Source: Niveispirillum irakense DSM 11586 (GTDB taxonomy: Bacteria; Pseudomonadota; Alphaproteobacteria; Azospirillales; Azospirillaceae). From it: a DNA stretch of 64,000 bases. Positions 9,000 to 16,474 of the stretch are shown one piece after another. Below the pieces are notes generated by a model, which saw nothing but the letters and a program-made list of their open reading frames with translations, made no database searches and was not told where the DNA came from. Numbering within the stretch: the first letter of the stretch is position 1; every line of letters begins with the position of its first letter. The position numbers and the translations under genes were made by a program. Location: the NCBI RefSeq assembly GCF_000429645.1, contig NZ_AUCG01000022.1, forward strand, positions 124,001 through 188,000, in the 5' to 3' direction.

Positions 9000-9176
9000 A
9001 TGCTCACCGACCCCGATGGCTTCTATGAAGCCCTGCTTGATGCCCATGCCGGTTTGTCGACGGAGGAAAGCCAGGCGCTCAACGCCCGCCTCATCCTGCT
9101 TCTGGCCCATCAGATCGGCGACCAGCAGATCCTGACCGCCTGCCTGCGCGCTGCAACCCAGAGGAATGCGCCATGA
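9000..9176 (+). CDS. Small DUF2783 protein
   Basis: A 58-residue protein starting at ATG 9000 behind GGGAAGAAC and ending in a stop that overlaps the next gene (ATGA at 9173-9176). Its pattern DPDGFYEALLDAHAGLSTEE, then QALNARLILLLAHQIGD, is that of DUF2783, a short all-helical family found beside flavoprotein aromatic hydroxylases and MBL-fold proteins. No catalytic residues are known to me; a role as a small partner or stabiliser of the hydroxylase is inferred from the constant gene neighbourhood. Confidence 0.8.
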   Translation: MLTDPDGFYEALLDAHAGLSTEESQALNARLILLLAHQIGDQQILTACLRAATQRNAP

Positions 9177-10123
9177 CCCAATCTTTCGCCTCTGCCGCGG
9201 ACAATGCCCAGCAGACCCCGCGTCTGGTCGAACTGGCCCCGGATGTTTACGGCTATATCAGCGATTTCGACCCGAATTGCGGCTTCGTCGTGGGACCGGA
9301 TTATGTGGTAGCCATCGACACCCGCGCCACGCCGGCCTTGGCGCGGGAGATGCTGGCCGCCATCCGTACCGTTACCGACAAGCCGGTGCGCTATGTTTTC
9401 CTGTCCCATTACCATGCCGTGCGGGTGATGGGAGCATCGGCCTTTGACGGTGCGGCCCTGATCGCCAGTCAGGCGACCTTGGACCTGATCACCGAGCGCG
9501 GGCCGGACGATTTTGAATCCGAAGTCCGGCGCTTCCCCCGCCTGTTCCGGGGTGTGGAGGAAATTCCCGGCCTGACCTGGCCCGATCTGGTTTTCGACCA
9601 GGGGTTGACCCTGCGTCTGGGCAACCGCGACCTGCATTTCCGCCATTTAGGCCGGGGCCATACGGCAGGGGATACAGTCTGCTGGATACCGGATTGCGGG
9701 GTGCTGTTCTCCGGCGATCTGGTGGAAAATCGCTGTGGCGTCTATGCCGGCGATGGCTATGTCGCCGACTGGATCGCCACGCTGGACCGGATGCGTAATC
9801 TGCCCGCCACCACCATGGTGCCGGGCCGGGGGGCCGCCCTCACCTCCCGCCAAGCAGTCTTGGACGCTATTGAGGCCACCCAAGGCTTCCTCGCCACCCT
9901 GCGCGCGGTGGTGGGCACTGCCCATGCGCAAGGGGCCGACCTGAAAGCCTGCTTCCTGGCGGCAGAGAAAGCCATGGTCCCGCTCTACGGCGACTGGCCG
10001 GTCTTCGCCCATGTGCTGCCCTTCGACGTGGCGCGGATGGTGGAGCAGTTGGAGGGCGGGGAGCATCCGACCCCCTGGACCGCAGAGCGTGATCAAGCGC
10101 TCTGGACCCTGCTGCGGGGGTGA
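9173..10123 (+). CDS. MBL-fold hydrolase-like protein with altered metal motif
   Basis: A 316-residue metallo-beta-lactamase-fold protein. The first metal motif, usually HxHxDH, reads H79-Y-H81-A-V83-R84, so the Asp and His of the second half are replaced. The later ligands are kept: GRGHTAGDT (His163) and LFSGDLVE (Asp182). This pattern recurs in MBL proteins encoded beside DUF2783 and flavoprotein hydroxylases, so it is probably a family trait and not a mutation here. With one half of the site altered it may bind a single metal ion. No signal peptide is seen. It is the last gene of the plus-strand run; a ring-cleavage or ester hydrolysis role is speculative. Confidence 0.8.
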   Translation: MTQSFASAADNAQQTPRLVELAPDVYGYISDFDPNCGFVVGPDYVVAIDTRATPALAREMLAAIRTVTDKPVRYVFLSHYHAVRVMGASAFDGAALIASQATLDLITERGPDDFESEVRRFPRLFRGVEEIPGLTWPDLVFDQGLTLRLGNRDLHFRHLGRGHTAGDTVCWIPDCGVLFSGDLVENRCGVYAGDGYVADWIATLDRMRNLPATTMVPGRGAALTSRQAVLDAIEATQGFLATLRAVVGTAHAQGADLKACFLAAEKAMVPLYGDWPVFAHVLPFDVARMVEQLEGGEHPTPWTAERDQALWTLLRG

Positions 10124-10136
10124 TGCCATGGCCGGA

Positions 10137-10943
10137 TCAGGGGGTGCGCATCAGGCGCGGCAGGTTGCGCAGGCACAGGGCGAACAGTTCGGACTGCGCA
10201 GAAATGCCCAGCTTCTGGTAAGCCCGCTTGCGCAGGGTGATCACCGTCGACGGGCGCACGCCCAGATCGGCGGCGATGCCATCTGTCTGATAGCCCAGCA
10301 CGATCCGGCAACACACGGCCAGTTCCCGCGTGCTCAACGTCTCGTCGGCCAGTTCCACCAGCCGTTCGACGAAAGGCAGGGTCCGGCCGGCATTGATGTC
10401 CGACTGTACGATATAATGGGCACAATGCTGGCGGACGATGCTGGTCAGCAGGGGCGTGATGGTGGACAGAAGCGCCACCTCCCCGCCCGTGAACGTGCCG
10501 CCCCGCAGGGAGCGGTAGAAGTTCAGGTAGAAAGCCATGTCCGACGTGCGCCAGATATAGGACACCTTATCGACAATGCCGGCGGTCGTATAAAAACGGC
10601 GCAGGTAATCCTGCATGGCGACACGGGCCGGATCGTGCCGACGGAAGATCACCTTCCGGCTGCTGGATATCCGCGACAGTTCCGCGAAATTCGGATCGAA
10701 CGCATGCAGGCCAGCGACATAGTCGCGTCCCAGCGACAAAACCGTTGCCCGGTCCTGCAGGCTGGACCCGCCCACCTGCTTCAGCCCCGCCGCCTGCGAG
10801 TAGCAGAGGATGGTGCAATGATCGACCGGGATCAGCCGCGCCACAGCCGCCAGCAACGCATCATCAAAGCGAGGCCTGCCAATGGCGGCCACCGCGTCGG
10901 ACAAGGCGCAGAGCCTGTCTGCAACGCTGTCCTGAATGGTCAT
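10137..10943 (-). CDS. LuxR-family transcriptional regulator
   Basis: A 268-residue regulator with a C-terminal LuxR-type helix-turn-helix: LSTRELAVCCRIVLGYQTDGIAADLGVRPSTVITLRKRAYQKLGI. The N-terminal 180 residues resemble a sensor domain of unknown ligand and do not show receiver-domain aspartates, so it is not a classical response regulator. It is transcribed away from the alpha/beta hydrolase gene at 11000 across 56 bases and towards the MBL gene. The position suggests control of the flanking catabolic operons. The ligand is unknown. Confidence 0.82.
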   Translation of the reverse strand: MTIQDSVADRLCALSDAVAAIGRPRFDDALLAAVARLIPVDHCTILCYSQAAGLKQVGGSSLQDRATVLSLGRDYVAGLHAFDPNFAELSRISSSRKVIFRRHDPARVAMQDYLRRFYTTAGIVDKVSYIWRTSDMAFYLNFYRSLRGGTFTGGEVALLSTITPLLTSIVRQHCAHYIVQSDINAGRTLPFVERLVELADETLSTRELAVCCRIVLGYQTDGIAADLGVRPSTVITLRKRAYQKLGISAQSELFALCLRNLPRLMRTP

Positions 10944-10999
10944 GGCCCGATATCCCGCTGCGTTAAAACCATAAACTGATCAAGAGATTGGGGGAGACG

Positions 11000-12118
11000 A
11001 TGAATATGGAGCTGGTCGTTATCGATGTGCGGCCCGGTGCCGCCATGGAAAGCCAGTCGGGGCTGCAGATGCTGCGCCCGCGCATCTATGGCGCCTTCAC
11101 CCGCCCGCCGGGTGCCCGCACCGCCGCCCTGATCATGCATCCGACCAGCAATTTCATGGGCCATTATCTGCTGGCCCCACTGGCGGCGCGCGGCATTGCC
11201 ACCCTGGCGCTGAATTCCCGCTATATGGGCAATGATGCGGTGCTGCTGCTGGAACAGGTGATCCAGGATATGGGGGCCGGCGTGGCCTGGCTGCGCCGGC
11301 AGGGCTTCGAGCGGGTGGCGCTGATCGGCAATTCCGGGGGGGCGGCCCTGTCCGCGCTTTATCAGGCGCAGGCGGAAAATCTCTCCATCACCGACACGCC
11401 GGCGGGCGACCCGGTTGACTTGCGCCCCGACGACCTGCCGCCGGCCGACGGCATCGTCCTGGCCGCTGCCCATCTGGGCCGGTCGCGGCTGATGGAAACC
11501 TGGATCGACCCGGCTGTGGTGGATGAACATGATCCGATGCCCACCTGCGCGCAACTGGACATGTTCAACCCGGACAATGGCCCGTCCTACAGTCCCGCCT
11601 TTCTGGAGCGCTACCGGACCGCGCAGCGCGCCCGCAATGCCGGGATCGAGGCGTGGGCGCGAGACAGGCTGAGCCAATTGCGGGCGCGCGCCGACGGGAT
11701 GCGGGATGAGGCCTTCGTCATCCACCGCACCCTGGCTGATCCGCGCTGTCTGGACCCGTCCATCGATCCCAATGACCGCATCCCCGGCACGACGGTCTGG
11801 GGGCCGCCGCACGCGCAGAACTACGCCGCCAACAGTATGGGCCGCTACACGTCGCTGACCGGCTATCTCAGCCAATGGTCGCCCAGCAGCCGGGGCGACG
11901 GCCCGGCCAATCTGGCGCGCACCCGCGTGCCGGTGCTGCTGCTGGAATATACGGCTGATCCATCGGTTTTCCCGTCCGACAATGCCGCTTGGGCGGAAGC
12001 CGCAAAGGGCCGGGTACAGCGTCACGCCATCAAGGGCGGCAACCATTATCTCAGCGGCCAGCCGCATCTGGTGGATCAGGTCGCTGACCATATTGCCGGC
12101 TGGTGCAACCGGCTTTGA
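11000..12118 (+). CDS. Alpha/beta hydrolase
   Basis: A 372-residue alpha/beta hydrolase with the nucleophile elbow LIGNSGGAALS (Ser112), a likely oxyanion strand at LIMHPTSNFMGHYLL, and a late His in KGGNHYLSGQPHL. The length and insertions between Ser112 and the His suggest a large lid. The ATG at 11000 follows GGGGGAGA. No signal peptide is seen. A VOC-fold gene follows after 15 bases, so the two are co-transcribed; together they could open a ring-cleavage product (dioxygenase-like VOC protein and C-C hydrolase), but this is inference. Confidence 0.75.
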   Translation: MNMELVVIDVRPGAAMESQSGLQMLRPRIYGAFTRPPGARTAALIMHPTSNFMGHYLLAPLAARGIATLALNSRYMGNDAVLLLEQVIQDMGAGVAWLRRQGFERVALIGNSGGAALSALYQAQAENLSITDTPAGDPVDLRPDDLPPADGIVLAAAHLGRSRLMETWIDPAVVDEHDPMPTCAQLDMFNPDNGPSYSPAFLERYRTAQRARNAGIEAWARDRLSQLRARADGMRDEAFVIHRTLADPRCLDPSIDPNDRIPGTTVWGPPHAQNYAANSMGRYTSLTGYLSQWSPSSRGDGPANLARTRVPVLLLEYTADPSVFPSDNAAWAEAAKGRVQRHAIKGGNHYLSGQPHLVDQVADHIAGWCNRL

Positions 12119-12133
12119 AACAGGAGACACCCT

Positions 12134-12682
12134 ATGCTGCCCCCCGTTCCCATCCAGGGTCTTCACCATTTCGCCTGGCGCTGCCGCGATGCGGAGGAGA
12201 CACGGCATTTTTATGAGGATCTGCTGGGCCTGCCGCTGGTGCATCTTGTGCGCAGCGACCATGTGCCCAGCACGGGCGAATATTGCCCCTATGTCCATAT
12301 CTTCTTCCAGATGCGCGACGGTTCCTACATTGCCTTCTTCGATCTGGGGGATGATGTGGCGGCGGCGCCTTCCCCCAACACACCGGCCTGGGTCAACCAT
12401 ATTGCCCTGCGCGTCGGCACAGTGGCGGAGGTAGAACAGGCCATGGCCCGCCTGCAGGCGGCGGGGGTGGAGGTTGTCGGCATCACCGATCATCACATCA
12501 TCCAGTCCCTTTATTTCTTCGACCCTAACGGTCTGCGCGTTGAACTGACGGCGCAGACCGTGACGGACGCGTACATGCAGGAAGCGGCAAAGACCGCCCA
12601 TGGTGAGCTGGCGCGCTGGGTGGTGGAGAAGGCGGCCCTACCCCGTCACCCGCGCCACGAAGCGGGCCAGGACGGGGCCTAG
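12134..12682 (+). CDS. VOC-superfamily protein (glyoxalase / extradiol-dioxygenase fold)
   Basis: A 182-residue protein with vicinal-oxygen-chelate repeats: GLHHFAWRCRDAEETRHFYEDLLGLPLVH at the start and WVNHIALRVGTVAEVEQAMARLQAAGVEV, then SLYFFDPNGLRVELT. Putative metal ligands are His in LHHF, His in VNHIAL and Glu in RVELT, the standard spacing. AGGAGA stands before the ATG. It is likely a dioxygenase, isomerase or lyase in the aromatic pathway. Its last 45 bases overlap the end of the convergent hydrolase gene at 12638. Confidence 0.8.
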   Translation: MLPPVPIQGLHHFAWRCRDAEETRHFYEDLLGLPLVHLVRSDHVPSTGEYCPYVHIFFQMRDGSYIAFFDLGDDVAAAPSPNTPAWVNHIALRVGTVAEVEQAMARLQAAGVEVVGITDHHIIQSLYFFDPNGLRVELTAQTVTDAYMQEAAKTAHGELARWVVEKAALPRHPRHEAGQDGA

Positions 12683-13516
12683 TTCATCGACGGATGAATG
12701 GATCTGGTGGACGGGGCTGATATGGTTATGCCCCTCCAGCCAGTGGAAATCTGGCCATTTCCCCCTGGCGGCCACCAGGCGTGAGACCAGCAGGGCCGCC
12801 TGGCGCTGGAAATCGGCCGGATCATTCTCCGAAACGGTGAACAGGCAGGGCACGCTGGTGGCGGCCAGCCCGTCGATGCTGGATTGCGCCGCGAACCGGG
12901 TCGGGTCCGTGCCGAAATAGGCATCCTGATAGGGATTGCGTGCGGCACTGGGCACATCATAGAGGCCCGACAGCATGATGGCCCCCGCGATGGACGTGGC
13001 TGCGCCGCCCGCGAAATCCTGCCCGCCGACATAGGACGCGACATGCGCTGCGCCCGCTGACTGTCCCATCAGCACGATACGGTCGGGATCACCGCCATGC
13101 TGTGCGACCTCGAGCTTCAGCCAGGCCACCAGCCGCGCCACATCCTCTGCCCCCGCCGGCCAGGGATGGGCAGGCGCCAGCCGGTACGTGGCGGTGACGC
13201 CCAGCCAGCCCTGGGCCGCCGCCCAGGCGCCGATATTGTTATAGAAGGGGGCACCGGGTGCACCCTTGTCCCCACCGATAAAGCCGCCGCCATGCAGGAA
13301 GACCAGAACCGGCCGTTTTGCCGCGACGCTTGCCGCGCCAAACAGGTCCAGCCGGTGACGGGGATCGGGTCCGTAGGACAGGTCGCGTTGCACCATCGCC
13401 TCATCGACAGGCGGCTGCAATGGGCCGAACAACGCGATGGAACCCTGGATCTGCGCCACCGAAAATTCCGTGCCCAGGGCCCGGATGCGGTCATGGATAT
13501 GCACACTCTCCCCCAT
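12638..13516 (-). CDS. Alpha/beta hydrolase, HSL/carboxylesterase-like
   Basis: A 292-residue serine hydrolase of the hormone-sensitive-lipase/arylformamidase-like group: oxyanion motif HGGG (residues 75-78 in LVFLHGGGFIGG), nucleophile elbow GQSAGA (Ser153), Asp in SENDPADF and His in LEGHNHIS. The start is placed at ATG 13516, which overlaps the stop of the upstream gene (TGATG), a translational-coupling arrangement; ATG 13522 is an alternative. The gene is second in a two-gene minus-strand operon with a SnoaL-like protein. It overlaps the tail of the convergent VOC gene by 45 bases. It is a probable esterase for a phenolic or terpenoid ester. Confidence 0.83.
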   Translation of the reverse strand: MGESVHIHDRIRALGTEFSVAQIQGSIALFGPLQPPVDEAMVQRDLSYGPDPRHRLDLFGAASVAAKRPVLVFLHGGGFIGGDKGAPGAPFYNNIGAWAAAQGWLGVTATYRLAPAHPWPAGAEDVARLVAWLKLEVAQHGGDPDRIVLMGQSAGAAHVASYVGGQDFAGGAATSIAGAIMLSGLYDVPSAARNPYQDAYFGTDPTRFAAQSSIDGLAATSVPCLFTVSENDPADFQRQAALLVSRLVAARGKWPDFHWLEGHNHISPVHQIHSSVDELGPVLARFVARVTG

Positions 13517-14070
13517 CACCATGGGTCCTGCGACTGCACGCTGAAGGGCCGGCAATCAACCGGGGCTGGGGTATTGAAGGGGCGCGGCACCATGGTCCGT
13601 TCCCCCTTCCAGGGGACCTGATCCGCCTTGGTCCAGGCATTGACGAACAGGCGATGGAATTTCCAGCTTCCATTACGTTTCACCAGCCGGTCATCGCGCG
13701 TGCCGATGCCGAAGATGAAATTGGTACCGTAATCGGCGTTGAACTGGATAATCTGGAAAAAGCAGCGGACCCGCGCCCCTTCCGGACGTGGGTCCATGAT
13801 GAAATGGTTGAACAGATGCTGCCGACCGAACCACCAATGCTGCCGATCATACCACAGGCCCCGCAGATGGGCGCGGATCGCGTCCCGCCCCTGCGCCTTG
13901 CCCTGCCAGAGATGGTCAAATTCCCCATCCTCGGCAAAGGTATCCAGCACCTGCTCCTCGTCGGCCAAATCCAGGCCCCAGGCATAGCGTGCGAACAGTT
14001 CGGTGATTTCGGCGCGATCCTCGGCAGGCATCAAAGCCGGAACACCGTCCGGCCAGCAGACCTCGACCAT
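13516..14070 (-). CDS. SnoaL-like / NTF2-fold protein (hydroxylating-dioxygenase beta-like)
   Basis: A 184-residue NTF2-fold protein: ITELFARYAWGLDLADEEQVLDTFAEDGEFDH, then RDAIRAHLRGLW, RQHLFNHFIMD and the ending GSWKFHRLFVNAWT. This SnoaL_4-like pattern includes enzymes and also small subunits of ring-hydroxylating dioxygenases; no large subunit is nearby, so an independent dehydratase or isomerase is more likely. GGGAGAGA precedes the ATG. It is the first gene of the operon behind two TTGA-N4-TCAA sites at 14149-14184 and is coupled to the downstream esterase. Confidence 0.78.
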   Translation of the reverse strand: MVEVCWPDGVPALMPAEDRAEITELFARYAWGLDLADEEQVLDTFAEDGEFDHLWQGKAQGRDAIRAHLRGLWYDRQHWWFGRQHLFNHFIMDPRPEGARVRCFFQIIQFNADYGTNFIFGIGTRDDRLVKRNGSWKFHRLFVNAWTKADQVPWKGERTMVPRPFNTPAPVDCRPFSVQSQDPW

Positions 14071-14148
14071 TGATCTCTCTCCCGGAAACGGCCCGCGCGC
14101 GTGCAGGACGACGCCGGGCGGAACAGGGACAGAGCTACCATCGAATTA

Positions 14149-14184
14149 TTGATAGTTCAATGAACTTTCACATTGAACTATCAA
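14149..14184. promoter_or_regulatory. Double TTGA-N4-TCAA operator, arranged as an inverted repeat
   Basis: TTGATAGTTCAA (14149-14160) and TTGAACTATCAA (14173-14184) are exact reverse complements, giving 15-base arms (14148-14162 and 14171-14185). Each arm is itself a TTGA-N4-TCAA dyad. The site lies 79 bases upstream of the SnoaL-like gene start at 14070 and between it and the marR gene, so it is the likely operator for that operon. Confidence 0.65.
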
Positions 14185-14213
14185 TGAAGTTTAAAATTTA
14201 CTTTCCCAACCGC

Positions 14214-14771
14214 TCACGTCTTCACCAGATGCGCCAGCCGCTCCCCGATACGGGAGAGAAGCTCATCAAGGACAACGCGCTCTTCTGGCGACAGATCAAC
14301 CAGCAGCGACTCATGGAAAGCCGTCCGCTCCTTCAGCGTGGCTTTATAGAGTTTCATGCCCGCCTTGGTCAGATAGAGGATGGGCGTGCGCAGGTCGTTG
14401 GGATTCTCCCGGCGCCTTGTATATCCACGCTCTTCCAGGGATCGGGCGGCACGGCTGACCTCCGCGCGGTCAACCCAGGCCAAGTCAGCGACCTGCCCTA
14501 CCGTGCCGCCATCCGGCATGGTGCCCAGCCGCGCCAGGATGCGCCATTCCGCATAGGTCAGTTCCCCCCGCTCCGCCAGCCGGCGGATAGTCAGCCGGTC
14601 AATGACCTTGGCGATCAAGGTGACGCGAAAGGTGGAAAACTGGAGATGGGGGACGTTCCAGCCCGGCAATTCAAGCTTTGCGCGGGGGGGCGCTGCGTTC
14701 TCCACGTCCTGCATCTCGGCCTTCACCTCGCTGCGGGCCGGGCCCGTGTCCGATCTGGCCTGCCGTTTCAT
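14214..14771 (-). CDS. MarR-family transcriptional regulator
   Basis: A 185-residue winged-helix regulator: LTYAEWRILARLGTMPDGGTVGQVADLAWVDRAEVSRAARSLEERGYTRRRENPNDLRTPILYLTKAG is the complete MarR DNA-binding domain. The start at ATG 14771 is chosen because it leaves the operator-like TTGATTACTCAA at 14829-14840 just upstream; an in-frame extension to 14999 would cover that site and lacks family similarity. MarR proteins commonly repress their own gene and nearby aromatic-catabolism genes and are released by a phenolic ligand. The shared dyad in front of its own gene and at least four other units supports that role here. Confidence 0.88.
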   Translation of the reverse strand: MKRQARSDTGPARSEVKAEMQDVENAAPPRAKLELPGWNVPHLQFSTFRVTLIAKVIDRLTIRRLAERGELTYAEWRILARLGTMPDGGTVGQVADLAWVDRAEVSRAARSLEERGYTRRRENPNDLRTPILYLTKAGMKLYKATLKERTAFHESLLVDLSPEERVVLDELLSRIGERLAHLVKT

Positions 14772-14828
14772 ATATCTTCTTTCATCCTGATGGCGCCTCA
14801 GCGCCGCCTGACCTGATTTCATTGTTAG

Positions 14829-14840
14829 TTGATTACTCAA
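14829..14840. promoter_or_regulatory. Candidate autoregulatory MarR operator
   Basis: TTGATTACTCAA, a perfect TTGA-N4-TCAA dyad, lies 58 bases upstream of the marR start. It matches the sites at 4142, 14149, 14173, 18001, 18365 and 18385. The position is suitable for autorepression. Confidence 0.55.
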
Positions 14841-14995
14841 GCATATTCCAGCTTTCTGGCAGCCGCCGGGCTGCTCTTTTGGGGACGATCGCCAATTATG
14901 CTGGCATGTGACCGCCACACGAGATAATAATGATTCCTCAAAGACCGGCACGACGGGTGGCCCGGCCACCATACGTGCAAAAGCCGGCATATCAG

Positions 14996-15020
14996 TCACA
15001 ATGACTTAAATCACAATGAC
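14996..15020. repeat. Short direct repeat upstream of the MFS gene
   Basis: TCACAATGAC occurs at 14996-15005 and again at 15011-15020, spaced 15 bases, about 50-70 bases before the start of the MFS transporter at 15068. No TTGA-N4-TCAA dyad is seen here, so this transporter may answer to another regulator or be controlled by these repeats. Function is unproven. Confidence 0.4.
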
Positions 15021-15067
15021 ATAGCCGGATACAGATCCGGTACCCTTGAGGGAGGGAGCGCAGCAGC

Positions 15068-16414
15068 ATGTCCGCGTTCGATGTCCAAACATTCATCGAC
15101 CAGCGCAAGATCGGTCTACCGCAGTGCCTTGTGCTTCTGCTGGCCACGCTGGCGATGTTCATCGATGGGTTCGACATATTCATGGTTGGCAAGATTGCCC
15201 CCGCCATTGCCGGGGCTTTCGACACCACGCCGGCCAGCATGACCATCGTCTTCGTGCTACAGCAGATCGGACTGGCCGTCGGCGCTTTCGTCATCAGCCC
15301 GCTCGCTGACTATTACGGTCGCAAACGGATGCTGTTGATCGCGTTCATCATCTTTGGTGTGCTGACGGCGGCAACGGTATTTGCCACCTCGCTGATGATG
15401 GTGGGCATCCTGCGCGGTCTGTCGGGTCTGTTCCTGGCCAGCGTCGTGCCGACCACCATGGCACTGCTGGCAGAATTCACGCCCAAGCGCTGGCGGTCGC
15501 TTTTCATCGCCATCGGGATTGCGGGCTACAGCGCCGGCAGTGCCGCCGGTGCCGCCGTTGCCCTTCTGGTCCCGCATTATGGCTGGGAGAGCGGTTTCTG
15601 GCTGGGCGGGTTGATGCCTTTGGCCCTGGTTCCGGTACTGGCGCTGTTCCTGCCGGAATCACTGACCTATCGGGTCGGGCGCAACCCCACTGATCCCGCC
15701 ATCGCCCGGACCATCCGGTGGATGGACCGGTCCCTGGTGCTGACCGGCGAAGAACGGTTTGTGACGGCGGAAACCGGCGGGAAGAAGGTGAAGGCCCATG
15801 TCATCGACGTGTTCCGTGATGGGCGCGCGCGGACCAGCGCCATCATGTTCGCCGCCTGCGTGCTGTCGATGGGCAATATCGCGCTGCTGGCCGCGTGGCT
15901 GCCAACCTTCTTCCAGGAAATGGGCGGCATATCGATCCAGCGTTTCGCCATCGTCTCCATGACCGCTTTCATCGGCGGCATGATCGGTACGGTGACCATC
16001 GGTTTCCTGATGGACCGCATCGGCCCCACCCGTCTGATCCCCGTCTACTATGTCGGGATCGCGGCGACGCTGATCCTGATGGGCCATGTGCCCTTCGGCA
16101 CGGTTGGCTTCGTGGCGCTGCTGATATGCTGGAGCTTCTGCCAGTCGGGCGGACAGGCGGGGCTGAACATGCTGCTGACCCAGATCTATCCCACAGCCCT
16201 GCGCAGCACGGGCGTGGGTTGGGCCGGCGGTGCAGGGCGGATCGGTGGCATCGTCGCCCCCCTGTTTGGCGGGATGGCGCTGGCCTCCTCCTTCACGCTG
16301 GAGGTGACGCTGGCCATGATCGCCGTACCGCCGATCATCGTGGCGCTGCTGGTCCTGCTGCTGAAACCCATCCGCCGCGATGGTGCACCGGCTGCCCGCC
16401 CGGCCGTGGCATGA
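15068..16414 (+). CDS. MFS transporter, aromatic acid:H+ symporter (AAHS) type
   Basis: A 448-residue twelve-helix permease. The family signature is clear: FIDGFDIFMVGKIAPAIAGAF in helix 1 (the DGxD/FD motif of AAHS transporters), ISPLADYYGRKRML (loop 2-3 motif), and GFLMDRIGPTRLIP in loop 8-9. These carriers import benzoates, hydroxycinnamates and related aromatic acids with protons. The gene follows a 296-base region from marR and ends before a strong terminator at 16430. It probably brings in, or balances, an aromatic acid for the surrounding pathway. GGGAGGGAG stands before the ATG. Confidence 0.88.
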   Translation: MSAFDVQTFIDQRKIGLPQCLVLLLATLAMFIDGFDIFMVGKIAPAIAGAFDTTPASMTIVFVLQQIGLAVGAFVISPLADYYGRKRMLLIAFIIFGVLTAATVFATSLMMVGILRGLSGLFLASVVPTTMALLAEFTPKRWRSLFIAIGIAGYSAGSAAGAAVALLVPHYGWESGFWLGGLMPLALVPVLALFLPESLTYRVGRNPTDPAIARTIRWMDRSLVLTGEERFVTAETGGKKVKAHVIDVFRDGRARTSAIMFAACVLSMGNIALLAAWLPTFFQEMGGISIQRFAIVSMTAFIGGMIGTVTIGFLMDRIGPTRLIPVYYVGIAATLILMGHVPFGTVGFVALLICWSFCQSGGQAGLNMLLTQIYPTALRSTGVGWAGGAGRIGGIVAPLFGGMALASSFTLEVTLAMIAVPPIIVALLVLLLKPIRRDGAPAARPAVA

Positions 16415-16429
16415 CGTACTGAACGCAAA

Positions 16430-16461
16430 AAAGGGCGGCATCCCACCGGGTGCCGCCCTTT
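16430..16461. terminator. Bidirectional intrinsic terminator
   Basis: AAAGGGCGGCA (16430-16440) pairs with TGCCGCCCTTT (16451-16461), flanked by A-runs and T-runs. It separates the convergent MFS gene (ends 16414) and carotenoid-oxygenase gene (ends 16475) and can serve both. Confidence 0.8.
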
Positions 16462-16474
16462 CAGGGAAACAGGG

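Noticed and set aside
10940-12601. Long minus-strand open frame of 553 codons opposite the alpha/beta hydrolase and VOC genes
   Set aside because: Its translation is rich in His, Arg, Gln and Gly without family motifs, a typical antisense shadow of GC-rich coding DNA. The plus-strand genes have clear catalytic motifs and ribosome sites.
14772-14999. N-terminal extension of the MarR protein to 14999
   Set aside because: It would translate through the operator dyad at 14829-14840, and the extra 76 residues have no MarR similarity.
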